Positions 1 to 5,952 of a stretch of 12,751 nucleotides of DNA are shown piece by piece. The stretch lies in assembly GCF_042679605.1 (NCBI RefSeq), contig NZ_JBHTMU010000062.1:1-12751 (forward strand), in the 5' to 3' direction. The position numbers and the translations under genes are program-made. The DNA is from Litorisediminicola beolgyonensis (GTDB taxonomy: Bacteria; Pseudomonadota; Alphaproteobacteria; Rhodobacterales; Rhodobacteraceae). A model generated the notes under the pieces. That model worked only from the letters and a program-made list of their open reading frames with translations, searched no databases and had not been told where the DNA came from. The number at the start of each line of letters is the position of its first letter. Within the stretch, counting starts at the first letter, position 1.

Positions 1-1050
1 GAGCGGCCCTACACGCTCCAGCGCGCCGCGCTCGCGCGCATCTCGACCGAGGCCAAGCGCCTGAAACAGGCCGCCCCGGCGCCCGAGACCGACGAGCGCC
101 TCAGCCACTCCGCCGCCGCGGCTCTCGCCTATCCCGACCGCATCGCGCTCCGACGCCCCGGCGACGCTCCGCGCTACCTGCTCTCGGGCGGCAAGGGCGC
201 GGCGCTGGCCCCGGACGATCCCCTGGCGGGCACGCGGCTTCTGGTCGTGACCGACAGCGACGGCGACCCGCGCGAGGCCCGCATCCGCCAGGCCATCGCG
301 ATTTCCGAGAGCGATCTGCGCGCGGTCTTCGCCGACGCCATCCGCTGGGAGACCACCTGCCACTGGTCGAAACGCGACGGGCGGGTGCGGGCCCGGCGTC
401 AGGAGAGGCTCGGCGCGCTGGTGCTCGACGACCGCGCCTGGACCGACGCCGCGCCGGAAGACCTCGCGCGCGCGATGCTCGACGGCGTCCGCGAGCTGGG
501 CCTCGCGCTGCCCGATGCCGCGCGCCGCTTCACCGCCCGTGTCGCGCTCGCCCGCGCCGGCGGGCACGATCTGCCGGATCTCTCCGAACCCGCGCTGATG
601 GAGACGCTGGACCACTGGCTTCTGCCCTTCCTGACGGGCGTCACCAGCGCCGAGGACTGGCGGCGCTTCGATCCGCTCGACGCGCTGCGGGCACAGCTCG
701 ACTGGGGCCAGATGCAGACCCTCGATCAGGCGGTCCCGGCGCAGTTCACCACGCCCCTCGGGCGCCGCGTGCCCATCGACTACTCGGGCGACCACCCCGC
801 GATCTCGTTGCGCCTGCAGGAGATGTTCGGTCAGCGCACCCACCCGACCGTCGCGGGCCAGCCTTTACGCGTCACGCTCCTGTCGCCCGCGCACCGACCG
901 GTGCAGGTGACGCTCGACATTCCCGGCTTCTGGGACAGCTCCTACGCGGATGTGCGCAAGGACATGCGCGGGCGTTACCCCCGGCACCCCTGGCCCGAGG
1001 ACCCGCGCGAGGCCGACCCAACGCTCCGCGCCAAGCGGCGCGGCGAGTAG
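1..1050 (+). CDS. hrpB: ATP-dependent helicase HrpB, C-terminal part (5' end outside window)
   Basis: The reading frame is open from the first base to the TAG at 1048-1050, so only the last 349 residues are present; the family is about 800 residues long. What is visible is the region after the DEAH-type helicase core. It includes the HrpB-specific C-terminal domain, with the stretch GQMQTLDQAVPAQFTTPLGR, the segment P-I-D-Y-S-G-D-H-P, and the ending FWDSSYADVRKDMRGRYPRH followed by PWPEDP. That ending is diagnostic of HrpB. The Walker motifs lie outside the window and cannot be checked. HrpB is a putative DExH-box nucleic-acid helicase whose cellular role is poorly defined. The gene converges on hisE, with 52 bp between the two stop codons. 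A short GC-rich dyad (1052-1066) lies there but has no T-run. Identity is secure. Confidence 0.93.
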   Translation, partial: ERPYTLQRAALARISTEAKRLKQAAPAPETDERLSHSAAAALAYPDRIALRRPGDAPRYLLSGGKGAALAPDDPLAGTRLLVVTDSDGDPREARIRQAIAISESDLRAVFADAIRWETTCHWSKRDGRVRARRQERLGALVLDDRAWTDAAPEDLARAMLDGVRELGLALPDAARRFTARVALARAGGHDLPDLSEPALMETLDHWLLPFLTGVTSAEDWRRFDPLDALRAQLDWGQMQTLDQAVPAQFTTPLGRRVPIDYSGDHPAISLRLQEMFGQRTHPTVAGQPLRVTLLSPAHRPVQVTLDIPGFWDSSYADVRKDMRGRYPRHPWPEDPREADPTLRAKRRGE

Positions 1051-1102
1051 CCCGGCGCGCGGCCGGTCATCGTACCCCGTCGCGATACACGAAAAGCCGC
1101 GA

Positions 1103-1414
1103 TCAGTCCTTCCGCGACGCCTTCTCGGACAGACCCGACTGCGCCTGGCGCGCGGAGAGAACCTCCATCACGGCAGACAGCGGCACGTCGCGGGATCGCA
1201 GCATGACGAGCAGGTGAAAGAGCACGTCCGCCGCCTCCGAGGCGAGCGCGTCCCGGTCGCCCTTGACCGCTTCGATCACCGCCTCGATGGCCTCCTCGCC
1301 GAATTTCTCGGCGCATTTCTCCGGGCCCTTGGCCAGAAGCTGCGCAGTCCAGCTTTCCGACGGCGCCGCCCCGGCGCGCGCCGCGACCACGGCCTCGAGA
1401 TCGTCGAGCGTCAT
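1103..1414 (-). CDS. hisE: Phosphoribosyl-ATP pyrophosphatase (HisE)
   Basis: This 103-residue monofunctional HisE catalyses the second step of histidine synthesis, hydrolysing phosphoribosyl-ATP to phosphoribosyl-AMP and pyrophosphate in the cytoplasm. The family signature is clear: the segment LLAKGPEKCAEKFGEEAIEA (about residues 26-45) is followed by an acidic metal-binding helix around E60-AADVLFHLLVML, as in the all-alpha MazG/PRA-PH fold. Length is normal for a stand-alone enzyme; in many other bacteria it is fused to HisI. The ATG at 1414-1412 overlaps the hisF TGA (1413-1411) in an ATGA arrangement, so the two are almost certainly cotranscribed and translationally coupled. The C-terminus ends SEKASRKD. 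No hisI, hisG or hisD is visible in the window. Confidence 0.95.
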   Translation of the reverse strand: MTLDDLEAVVAARAGAAPSESWTAQLLAKGPEKCAEKFGEEAIEAVIEAVKGDRDALASEAADVLFHLLVMLRSRDVPLSAVMEVLSARQAQSGLSEKASRKD

Positions 1415-2172
1415 TGCAGCCGCACCGGGATACCGGCCTCCGCCATATGCGCCTTGGCCTCGGCGATGGTATAATCGCCGAAATGGAAGATCGAGGCCGC
1501 CAGCACCGCCGAGGCACCGCCCTCGACCACCCCGTCGACCAGGTGATCGAGCGTCCCGACCCCGCCCGAGGCGATCACCGGGATCGGCACCGCCGACGAG
1601 ATCGCGCGCGTCAGGGGCAGGTTGAAGCCCGCGCGGGTGCCGTCGCGATCCATCGAGGTCAGGAGGATCTCGCCCGCGCCCTTGGCGGCCATGTCCATCG
1701 CGAACTCGACCGCGTCGATGCCGGTGGGCTTGCGCCCGCCATGGGTGAAGATCTCCCAGCGGCCCGGCTCGACCGTCTTGGCGTCGATGGCCACCACGAT
1801 GCACTGGCTGCCGAAGCGGTCGGCGGCCTCGGTCACCACGTCCGGATTTGCCACGGCGGCGGAATTGAAGGACACCTTGTCCGCGCCCGCAAGCAAGAGC
1901 TTCCTGACATCGTCGACCGAGCGGACGCCGCCGCCCACGGTCAGCGGGATGAAACACTGCTCGGCGGTGCGCGTCACCACGTCGAGGATGGTGTCGCGAT
2001 CCTCATGCGTGGCGGTGATGTCGAGAAAGCAGATCTCGTCGGCGCCCGCCGTGTCGTAGGCACGGGCGGCATCGACCGGGTCTCCGGCATCGCGCAGATC
2101 GACGAAATTGACCCCCTTGACCACGCGGCCATCGGCCACGTCGAGACAGGGGATGATGCGGGTCTTGAGCAT
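1411..2172 (-). CDS. hisF: Imidazole glycerol phosphate synthase cyclase subunit (HisF)
   Basis: This 253-residue TIM-barrel enzyme uses ammonia delivered by HisH to convert PRFAR into imidazole glycerol phosphate and AICAR. The two catalytic aspartates are present: Asp11 in MLKTRIIPCLDVADGRVVKG and Asp130 in VVAIDAK. The phosphate-binding motifs VGGGVR (79-84) and ASGGVG (201-206) are also present. The start at 2172 is chosen because the family begins M-L-K-T-R-I-I-P-C-L-D. In addition, AGAGGAG lies about 9 bases upstream on the minus strand; the longer in-frame start at 2211 adds 13 unconserved residues. It overlaps hisE by 4 bases. Its partner HisH is encoded about 2 kb away on the same strand, separated by hisA and two opposite-strand genes. 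Confidence 0.97.
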   Translation of the reverse strand: MLKTRIIPCLDVADGRVVKGVNFVDLRDAGDPVDAARAYDTAGADEICFLDITATHEDRDTILDVVTRTAEQCFIPLTVGGGVRSVDDVRKLLLAGADKVSFNSAAVANPDVVTEAADRFGSQCIVVAIDAKTVEPGRWEIFTHGGRKPTGIDAVEFAMDMAAKGAGEILLTSMDRDGTRAGFNLPLTRAISSAVPIPVIASGGVGTLDHLVDGVVEGGASAVLAASIFHFGDYTIAEAKAHMAEAGIPVRLQ

Positions 2173-2200
2173 GGGTCCGGGCTCCTCTCGCTTGCGCCCC

Positions 2201-2229
2201 GATATGCCCAAGCGCGGCCCGGATCACAA
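2201..2229 (-). promoter_or_regulatory. Candidate sigma-70 type promoter for hisF-hisE
   Basis: On the minus strand a TTGTGA (-35, 2229-2224) is followed after exactly 17 bases by CATATC (-10, 2206-2201). The -10 ends 28 bases before the hisF ATG, implying a leader of roughly 20-25 bases. This is the same geometry as the hisB candidate. Each hexamer matches the consensus only partly, so this is a plausible reading rather than a demonstrated promoter. It lies in the 127-bp divergent gap shared with the DUF302 gene. Confidence 0.35.
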
Positions 2230-2238
2230 GCCGGTGCT

Positions 2239-2266
2239 CCGGTGGAACGGAGCGCGCGCCCACCGG
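2239..2266 (+). promoter_or_regulatory. Inverted repeat in the hisF / DUF302 divergent region
   Basis: The arms CCGGTGG (2239-2245) and CCACCGG (2260-2266) are perfect 7-base complements separated by 14 bases. Within this span GGAAC (2244-2248) lies 17 bases before GTT (2266-2268). That spacing resembles promoters read by some ECF sigma factors, but it is only suggestive. The element could be an operator or part of the DUF302 promoter. A chance dyad is also possible in such GC-rich DNA. Confidence 0.25.
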
Positions 2267-2270
2267 TTCA

Positions 2271-2290
2271 CCTCCTGTCACCGCAGGAGG
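2271..2290 (+). promoter_or_regulatory. Hairpin burying the ribosome-binding site of the DUF302 gene
   Basis: CCTCCTG (2271-2277) and CAGGAGG (2284-2290) are perfect 7-base complements around the 6-base loop TCACCG. The right arm is the complete AGGAGG Shine-Dalgarno sequence of the gene starting at 2300, with 9 bases between it and the ATG. If the left arm is transcribed, the folded mRNA would hide the whole ribosome-binding site. This suggests translational control, for example temperature- or ligand-sensitive melting. The transcription start is unknown, so control is inference. Confidence 0.45.
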
Positions 2291-2299
2291 AGAGACCCC

Positions 2300-2755
2300 A
2301 TGTCCCGCATCGCCCCGATCGCTATCACGCTCGCCGCCACCTTTGCCGCCGGGCCCGCCTTGGCCGAAACCGTCCATCGCATGAGCCCGCATGCCGTATC
2401 CGACACGGTCGACCGGCTGGAACGCGCCATAACCGAGGCGGGCGCCACCGTCTTCGCGCGCGTCAACCATGCCGAGGGCGCGTCCTCGGCCGGGATGGAG
2501 CTGCCGCCGTCGGAGCTTCTGATCTTCGGCAACCCCCAGCTCGGTACGCTGCCGCAGCAGGCCGATATCCGCGCGGGCCTCGCGCTGCCGATGAAGGTTC
2601 TGACCTACCAGGCCGGGGATGGCAGCACCCACATGATCTACGAGACGCCCGAGACGCTCTTCGAAGGACTCGACGTGCCGGGCGATGCCGAATACCTCGC
2701 GAAGATGTCCGGCGCGCTGGAGAAATTTACCACCGCCGCCACCGCCGAAGAGTAA
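2300..2755 (+). CDS. Secreted DUF302 domain protein
   Basis: This protein of 151 residues begins with a Sec signal peptide: MSRIAPIAITLAATFAAGPALA with likely cleavage after Ala22. The mature part is one DUF302 domain. Its hallmarks are the A-R-V-N-H-A-E-G region (53-60), the segment SELLIFGNPQLGTLPQQADI (71-90), ALPMKVLTYQ (95-104) and the closing THMIYETPETL region. DUF302 proteins are small alpha/beta proteins of unknown biochemical function, here expected in the periplasm. The start at 2300 is set by a perfect AGGAGG 9 bases upstream and by the signal peptide; an in-frame start at 2108 would place 64 unlikely residues before it. The gene is divergent from hisF and convergent with hisA. 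It sits inside the his cluster but nothing in its sequence ties it to histidine synthesis. Confidence 0.9.
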   Translation: MSRIAPIAITLAATFAAGPALAETVHRMSPHAVSDTVDRLERAITEAGATVFARVNHAEGASSAGMELPPSELLIFGNPQLGTLPQQADIRAGLALPMKVLTYQAGDGSTHMIYETPETLFEGLDVPGDAEYLAKMSGALEKFTTAATAEE

Positions 2756-2828
2756 CCTCCGCCGCCCCGGCGCCGACGCTAGACCGGCGCGCTCCGCCCC
2801 TTGGCGTTTCTTCTTTTTCATAAATACG

Positions 2829-2864
2829 CTGCCCGGCCTCTCCACCAGAGACGAGGCCGGGCAG
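2829..2864 (-). terminator. Strong hairpin between convergent DUF302 and hisA genes
   Basis: A perfect 12-bp stem (CTGCCCGGCCTC at 2829-2840 with its complement at 2853-2864) closes a 12-base loop. It begins 7 bases beyond the hisA stop codon. On the minus strand it is followed by CGTATTTATG, a T-rich but interrupted tail, so it probably terminates hisA. On the plus strand no T-run follows, though the pyrimidine-rich TTCTTCTTTTTC (2809-2820) precedes it. The stem is certain; terminator function is likely. Confidence 0.6.
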
Positions 2865-2871
2865 GGGCGCC

Positions 2872-3588
2872 TCAGCCCAGGGCCGCCAGCGCCGCGCGGA
2901 GATCGAGCGCGCCGTCATAGAGCGCTCGCCCCGAGATCGCGCCCGCGATCACGCCGGTCGCCTTGAGCGCCTCGAGGTCGGCCAGGGACGAGACCCCGCC
3001 CGACGCGATCACCGGGATTTCCACGGCGCGGGCCAGCGCCTCGGTCGCGGGGACGTTCGGGCCGCCCATCGCGCCGTCGCGGTCGATATCGGTGTAGATG
3101 ATCGCCGCCACGCCCGCGTCCTCGAAGCTTCGGGCAAGATCGGTCGCCGTCACGTCGGTCTCTTCCGCCCAGCCCTTGGTCGCGACGCGGCCCTTGCGCG
3201 CGTCAATGCCGACCGCGACCTGGCCCGGGAACGCCGCCGCCGCCTCGCGCACCAGCGCGGGGTTTTCCACCGCCACGGTCCCGAGGATCACCCGGGCGAG
3301 CCCCTTCTCGAGCCAGGCCTCGATGGTGGCCATGTCGCGGATGCCGCCGCCGAGCTGCGCGGGCACGTCCACCGAGGCGAGAATCGCCTCGACCGCATCG
3401 GCATTGACGGGGCGGCCCGCGAAGGCGCCGTTCAGATCGACGAGATGCAGCCAGGCGCAGCCCGCCTCGACGAAAGCCTGGGCCTGCGCCGCGGGGTCGT
3501 CGTTGAAGACCGTCGAGGCCTCCATGTCGCCGCGCAGGAGCCGCACGGCCTGGCCGTCCTTGAGGTCGATGGCAGGGTAGAGGATCAT
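2872..3588 (-). CDS. hisA: Phosphoribosylformimino-AICAR-phosphate isomerase (HisA)
   Basis: This 238-residue cytoplasmic TIM-barrel isomerase opens the ring of ProFAR to give PRFAR, the substrate of HisF-HisH. The family start is exact: MILYPAIDLKDGQAVRLLRG with catalytic Asp8. The second conserved aspartate is Asp129 in VGIDARKG. Phosphate loops are at GGGIR (80-84), ASGGVSS (195-201) and SGRALYDG (219-226), with YTDIDRDG at 165-172. The 3588 start fits the family and has GGAG about 10 bases upstream; a longer open frame reaching 3969 is antisense to DUF2147 and not credible. It is flanked on both sides by plus-strand genes, so it needs its own promoter in the 147-bp gap to DUF2147. I could not pick one confidently. 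Confidence 0.97.
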   Translation of the reverse strand: MILYPAIDLKDGQAVRLLRGDMEASTVFNDDPAAQAQAFVEAGCAWLHLVDLNGAFAGRPVNADAVEAILASVDVPAQLGGGIRDMATIEAWLEKGLARVILGTVAVENPALVREAAAAFPGQVAVGIDARKGRVATKGWAEETDVTATDLARSFEDAGVAAIIYTDIDRDGAMGGPNVPATEALARAVEIPVIASGGVSSLADLEALKATGVIAGAISGRALYDGALDLRAALAALG

Positions 3589-3735
3589 GCGCGCGGGCTC
3601 CGGTCGGGGGCGGGGATGGGCGCCGCTTTGCCATGACGGAGCGGCACATGCAACGCGACCCAGCGTCAGTCTTGATCGGCGCGGTTTTCCGGAGTGAAGC
3701 TGCGCGCGACGATCTCGAACGGGAGGATGGACGAG

Positions 3736-4122
3736 ATGAAGCGACTGACCCTGGCCCTCGCAGGCCTGTTTCTGGCCGCGGGCGCGGCCAGCGCGGACCC
3801 GGTGCTCGGCACCTGGAAAACCGAAGCGGATGACGGCTCCTACGCCTATGTCGGCATGAAACCCTGCGGCGACATGGTCTGCGGGACCATCGACCGCACC
3901 TTCAACGGCTCGGGCGAATACAGCTCGCCCAATCTCGGCAAGGTGCTGGTGATCAACATGGTCCCGCAAGGCTCGGGCAAGTACGAGGGCAAGGTCTGGC
4001 GGCCGTCGAACGACAAGGTCTATCTCGGCAAGATGCAGCTCAGCGGCAACACGCTGAAGCTCTCGGGCTGCGTGGCGGGCGGGCTTTTGTGCTCCAGCCA
4101 GACCTGGAGCCGGGTCCAGTAA
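3736..4122 (+). CDS. Secreted DUF2147 protein
   Basis: This 128-residue protein has a clear signal peptide (MKRLTLALAGLFLAAGAASA, cleavage predicted after Ala20). The mature part begins DPVLGTWKTEADDG, matching the DUF2147 pattern. Family features include the C-G-D-M-V-C-G segment (Cys44, Cys49), the YEGKVWRP region and the final KLSGCVAGGLLCSSQTW (Cys112, Cys119). The four cysteines could form two disulphides in the periplasm. Members are predicted small beta-rich proteins of unknown function. Start 3736 is preferred because GGGAGGA ends 8 bases upstream; the ATG at 3727 overlaps that site. It is divergent from hisA and convergent with hisH. Its position inside the his cluster appears, from memory, common in Rhodobacterales, but no functional link is shown. 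Confidence 0.9.
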   Translation: MKRLTLALAGLFLAAGAASADPVLGTWKTEADDGSYAYVGMKPCGDMVCGTIDRTFNGSGEYSSPNLGKVLVINMVPQGSGKYEGKVWRPSNDKVYLGKMQLSGNTLKLSGCVAGGLLCSSQTWSRVQ

Positions 4123-4148
4123 GACCGGCGCGGCACAGCCCGCGCGGC

Positions 4149-4178
4149 GCTCCAGAAATTTAATTAAATTTCTGGAGC
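4149..4178. repeat. Perfect 30-bp AT-cored palindrome (first of two)
   Basis: The arms GCTCCAGAAATTT (4149-4161) and AAATTTCTGGAGC (4166-4178) flank a self-complementary AATT, so all 30 bases form one perfect palindrome. It starts 27 bases after the DUF2147 stop. It shares the core CAGAAATTT-N4-AAATTTCTG with the next element. The AT-rich interior stands out sharply from the GC-rich surroundings. It could act as a bidirectional terminator between the convergent genes or as a protein-binding site; there is no trailing T-run outside the stem. Confidence 0.85.
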
Positions 4179-4193
4179 CTCACCGGGCGCCAC

Positions 4194-4227
4194 AGCGTTC
4201 AGAAATTTAGATAAATTTCTGAACGCT
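4194..4227. repeat. 34-bp AT-cored inverted repeat (second of two)
   Basis: The 15-base arms AGCGTTCAGAAATTT (4194-4208) and AAATTTCTGAACGCT (4213-4227) surround the loop AGAT. It ends 8 bases short of the hisH stop codon (4236-4238), so it is the first structure a hisB-hisH transcript would form after the coding region. Its inner nine bases per arm are the same as in the palindrome at 4149-4178, while the outer bases differ but remain complementary. That pattern argues that base-pairing is maintained. Confidence 0.85.
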
Positions 4228-4235
4228 CGCGTCTC

Positions 4236-4874
4236 TCACGGGGTCCAGCCGAGGAAGTTCGCGATCATGCGCAGCCCGGTCGGCCCCGATTTCTCCGGAT
4301 GGAATTGCAGACCCACGCGGGTCTCCGAGGCGACGATGGCGGTGACGTCCTCGCCGTAATCGACCCGTGCTATGCGCTGTTCGAGATCGGCCATGCGCAT
4401 CTGGTAGGAATGCACGAAATAGGCGTGATCGCCGCTCTGGATGCCGTCGAGCACCGGATGAGGGTGGTCGATGATCAGATCGTTCCAGCCCATATGCGGC
4501 ACTTTGAGCGACGGGTCCGAGGGCACGATCTTCATCACCTCGCCGTCGATCCAGCCCAGCCCGTCGGTCTCGGCATATTCGTGGCCCTTGCGCGCCATGA
4601 GCTGCATGCCGACGCAGATGCCCATGAAGGGACGGCCCTTCCGGGTCACCGCCTCGACCATCGCCTCGTAGACGCCGCCGGTGGCTTTGAGCGCCGCGGC
4701 GCAGGCCGGGAATGCGCCGTCGCCGGGCAGCACGATCCGGTCGGCGCGCGCCACGGTCTCGGCCTCGGAGGTGACGACCACCTCGCCCGCGCCGGTCTCA
4801 ACGGCCATCTTGCGAAACGCCTTGTCGGCGGAATGCAGGTTGCCGCTTTCGTAGTCGATGATTGCCGTCAGCAT
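4236..4874 (-). CDS. hisH: Imidazole glycerol phosphate synthase glutaminase subunit (HisH)
   Basis: This 212-residue class I glutamine amidotransferase hydrolyses glutamine and channels ammonia to HisF. The catalytic triad is visible: Cys87 in MGICVGMQLM, and His192 and Glu194 in LQFHPEKSG. The N-terminus MLTAIIDYESGNLHSADKAF and the oxyanion region VLPGDGAFP are typical. Length is normal. The 4874 start agrees with the family; the upstream in-frame extension reads antisense-like sequence from inside hisB. It begins 4 bases after the hisB stop codon (4881-4879), so the two genes are one transcription unit. The expected partner hisF is in a different block of the cluster, so complex formation must draw on two separate transcripts. 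Confidence 0.97.
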   Translation of the reverse strand: MLTAIIDYESGNLHSADKAFRKMAVETGAGEVVVTSEAETVARADRIVLPGDGAFPACAAALKATGGVYEAMVEAVTRKGRPFMGICVGMQLMARKGHEYAETDGLGWIDGEVMKIVPSDPSLKVPHMGWNDLIIDHPHPVLDGIQSGDHAYFVHSYQMRMADLEQRIARVDYGEDVTAIVASETRVGLQFHPEKSGPTGLRMIANFLGWTP

Positions 4875-4878
4875 GGTC

Positions 4879-5466
4879 TCAGAGCGTGCCCTTGGTCGAG
4901 GGAATGGCGTCGGATTTCCGCGGATCGGTCTCGACCGCCTCGCGGAGAGCGCGGGCGACCGCCTTGAAGGCGGCCTCGGCGATGTGGTGGGAGTTGATCC
5001 CGTGCAGCGCATCCACATGCAGCGTGATGCCGCCATGGGTCGAGACCGCCTGGAAGAACTCGCGCACGAGCTCGGTGTCGAAGCCGCCGATCTTGGCGGT
5101 CGGCATCTCGACGTTCCACACGAGATAGGGCCGGCCCGAGAGGTCGAGCGCGGCGCGCACCAGCGCGTCGTCCATCGGCAGCAGGCAGGCGCCGTAGCGG
5201 CGGATGCCGCGCTTGTCGCCGAGCGCCTGCGAGAGCGCCTGGCCGAGTGCTATGCCCACGTCCTCGACCGAGTGATGGTCGTCGATATGGGTGTCGCCGT
5301 CGCAGCGGATGGTCATGTCGATCAGCGCGTGCCGGGCAAGCTGGTCGAGCATGTGATCGAAGAAGCCGACACCGGTCCGGTTGTCGTAGGTGCCGGTGCC
5401 GTCGAGATCGATCTCGACGGAAATATCGGTCTCCGCGGTCTTGCGGGTGAGGGTGGCGCGGCGCAT
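4879..5466 (-). CDS. hisB: Imidazoleglycerol-phosphate dehydratase (HisB, monofunctional)
   Basis: This 195-residue enzyme dehydrates imidazole glycerol phosphate to imidazole acetol phosphate, the step after HisF-HisH. It has the single IGPD domain only, without the N-terminal phosphatase found in enterobacterial HisB. The metal-binding histidine motifs are intact: G-V-G-F-F-D-H-M-L (32-40), D-D-H-H-S-V-E-D (62-69), S-T-H-G-G (142-146) and N-S-H-H-I-A-E (158-164). The start M-R-R-A-T-L-T-R-K-T at 5466 matches the family and has GGAG 7 bases upstream. It is the first gene of the hisB-hisH unit and is divergent from the small Lrp-like gene across 195 bp. Confidence 0.97.
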   Translation of the reverse strand: MRRATLTRKTAETDISVEIDLDGTGTYDNRTGVGFFDHMLDQLARHALIDMTIRCDGDTHIDDHHSVEDVGIALGQALSQALGDKRGIRRYGACLLPMDDALVRAALDLSGRPYLVWNVEMPTAKIGGFDTELVREFFQAVSTHGGITLHVDALHGINSHHIAEAAFKAVARALREAVETDPRKSDAIPSTKGTL

Positions 5467-5496
5467 CGGCGCTCTCCATGTCTCCTGTTCGCCGCC

Positions 5497-5525
5497 GGTA
5501 TAGGGGTGGGGCGTGCGAAGTCCAA
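5497..5525 (-). promoter_or_regulatory. Candidate sigma-70 type promoter for hisB-hisH
   Basis: On the minus strand TTGGAC (5525-5520) is separated by exactly 17 bases from TATACC (5502-5497). The -10 element matches four of six consensus positions. It ends 30 bases before the hisB ATG, giving a leader of about 20-25 bases. The rest of this gap (5526-5661) is very GC-rich. It carries several GGCCCGG copies, including a dyad CCGGGCC-GT-GGCCCGG at 5547-5562, and I saw no clear promoter for the plus-strand gene. Confidence 0.45.
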
Positions 5526-5661
5526 GGGGGCAGGGGAGCCAAGCGCCCGGGCCGTGGCCCGGACGGCCCGGTGACGCGCTGCCGCGCTGGCCCGGTCCGC
5601 TTGCCACCGTGGCCCGGCTGTGCCAGCGTCGCGCCCGTCAGTCCTCCAGGAGCGTCCGAGA

Positions 5662-5901
5662 ATGACCCCTTGCGTCTTCGTCCAGATCCGCTGCACCCCC
5701 GGCCACACCTACCGCGTCGCAGAGGAGATCGCGCTGCGCGAGATCCATTCCGAGCTCTACTCGACGAGCGGCGAGTGGGACCTCCTGATGAAGGCCTATA
5801 TCCCCGAGGGCGAGGATGTCGGCCATTACATCAACGAGCGGCTTCTCGACATCCCCGGCCTCGAGCGGTCGCTGACCACGCTGACCTTCAAGGCGTTCTG
5901 A
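5662..5901 (+). CDS. Stand-alone Lrp/AsnC ligand-binding (RAM) domain protein
   Basis: This 79-residue protein consists only of the ligand-binding, oligomerising half of an Lrp/AsnC regulator. It has a V-F-V-Q-I-R first strand, the R-V-A-E-E-I helix, the central SGEWDLLMKAYIP strand with the G-x-x-D/W-L pattern, and the final GLERSLTTLTFKAF strand. The N-terminal helix-turn-helix of full regulators is absent. No coding remnant for one was seen upstream. The start at 5662 is fixed by AGGAG ending 9 bases upstream; an in-frame ATG at 5620 lacks such a site. Such orphan RAM proteins are known and are thought to bind amino acids or to partner with full-length Lrp proteins. Its divergent position beside hisB invites an amino-acid sensing role, but that is inference. 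Confidence 0.85.
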   Translation: MTPCVFVQIRCTPGHTYRVAEEIALREIHSELYSTSGEWDLLMKAYIPEGEDVGHYINERLLDIPGLERSLTTLTFKAF

Positions 5902-5952
5902 GCCCGCGACGCCGTCGCCGCTGCGGGACGGTGCGACGGGTGTCGCCCGGTC

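Noticed and set aside
1052..1066. GC-rich dyad CCGGC-N5-GCCGG between hrpB and hisE as a terminator
   Set aside because: The stem is only 5 bp with no T-run on either side, which is expected by chance at this base composition.
1414..2823. Plus-strand frame of 469 codons across hisF and DUF302
   Set aside because: It is antisense to hisF and out of frame with the DUF302 gene, has no recognisable domain, and is explained by codon bias.
3589..3969. N-terminal extension of HisA up to 3969
   Set aside because: The extra residues are antisense to DUF2147, and the family starts exactly at MILYPAIDL with an acceptable ribosome-binding site at 3588.
5902..5952. Short hairpins between the Lrp-like gene and the membrane remnant
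   Set aside because: Stems of four to five bases without T-runs are not enough to call a terminator.
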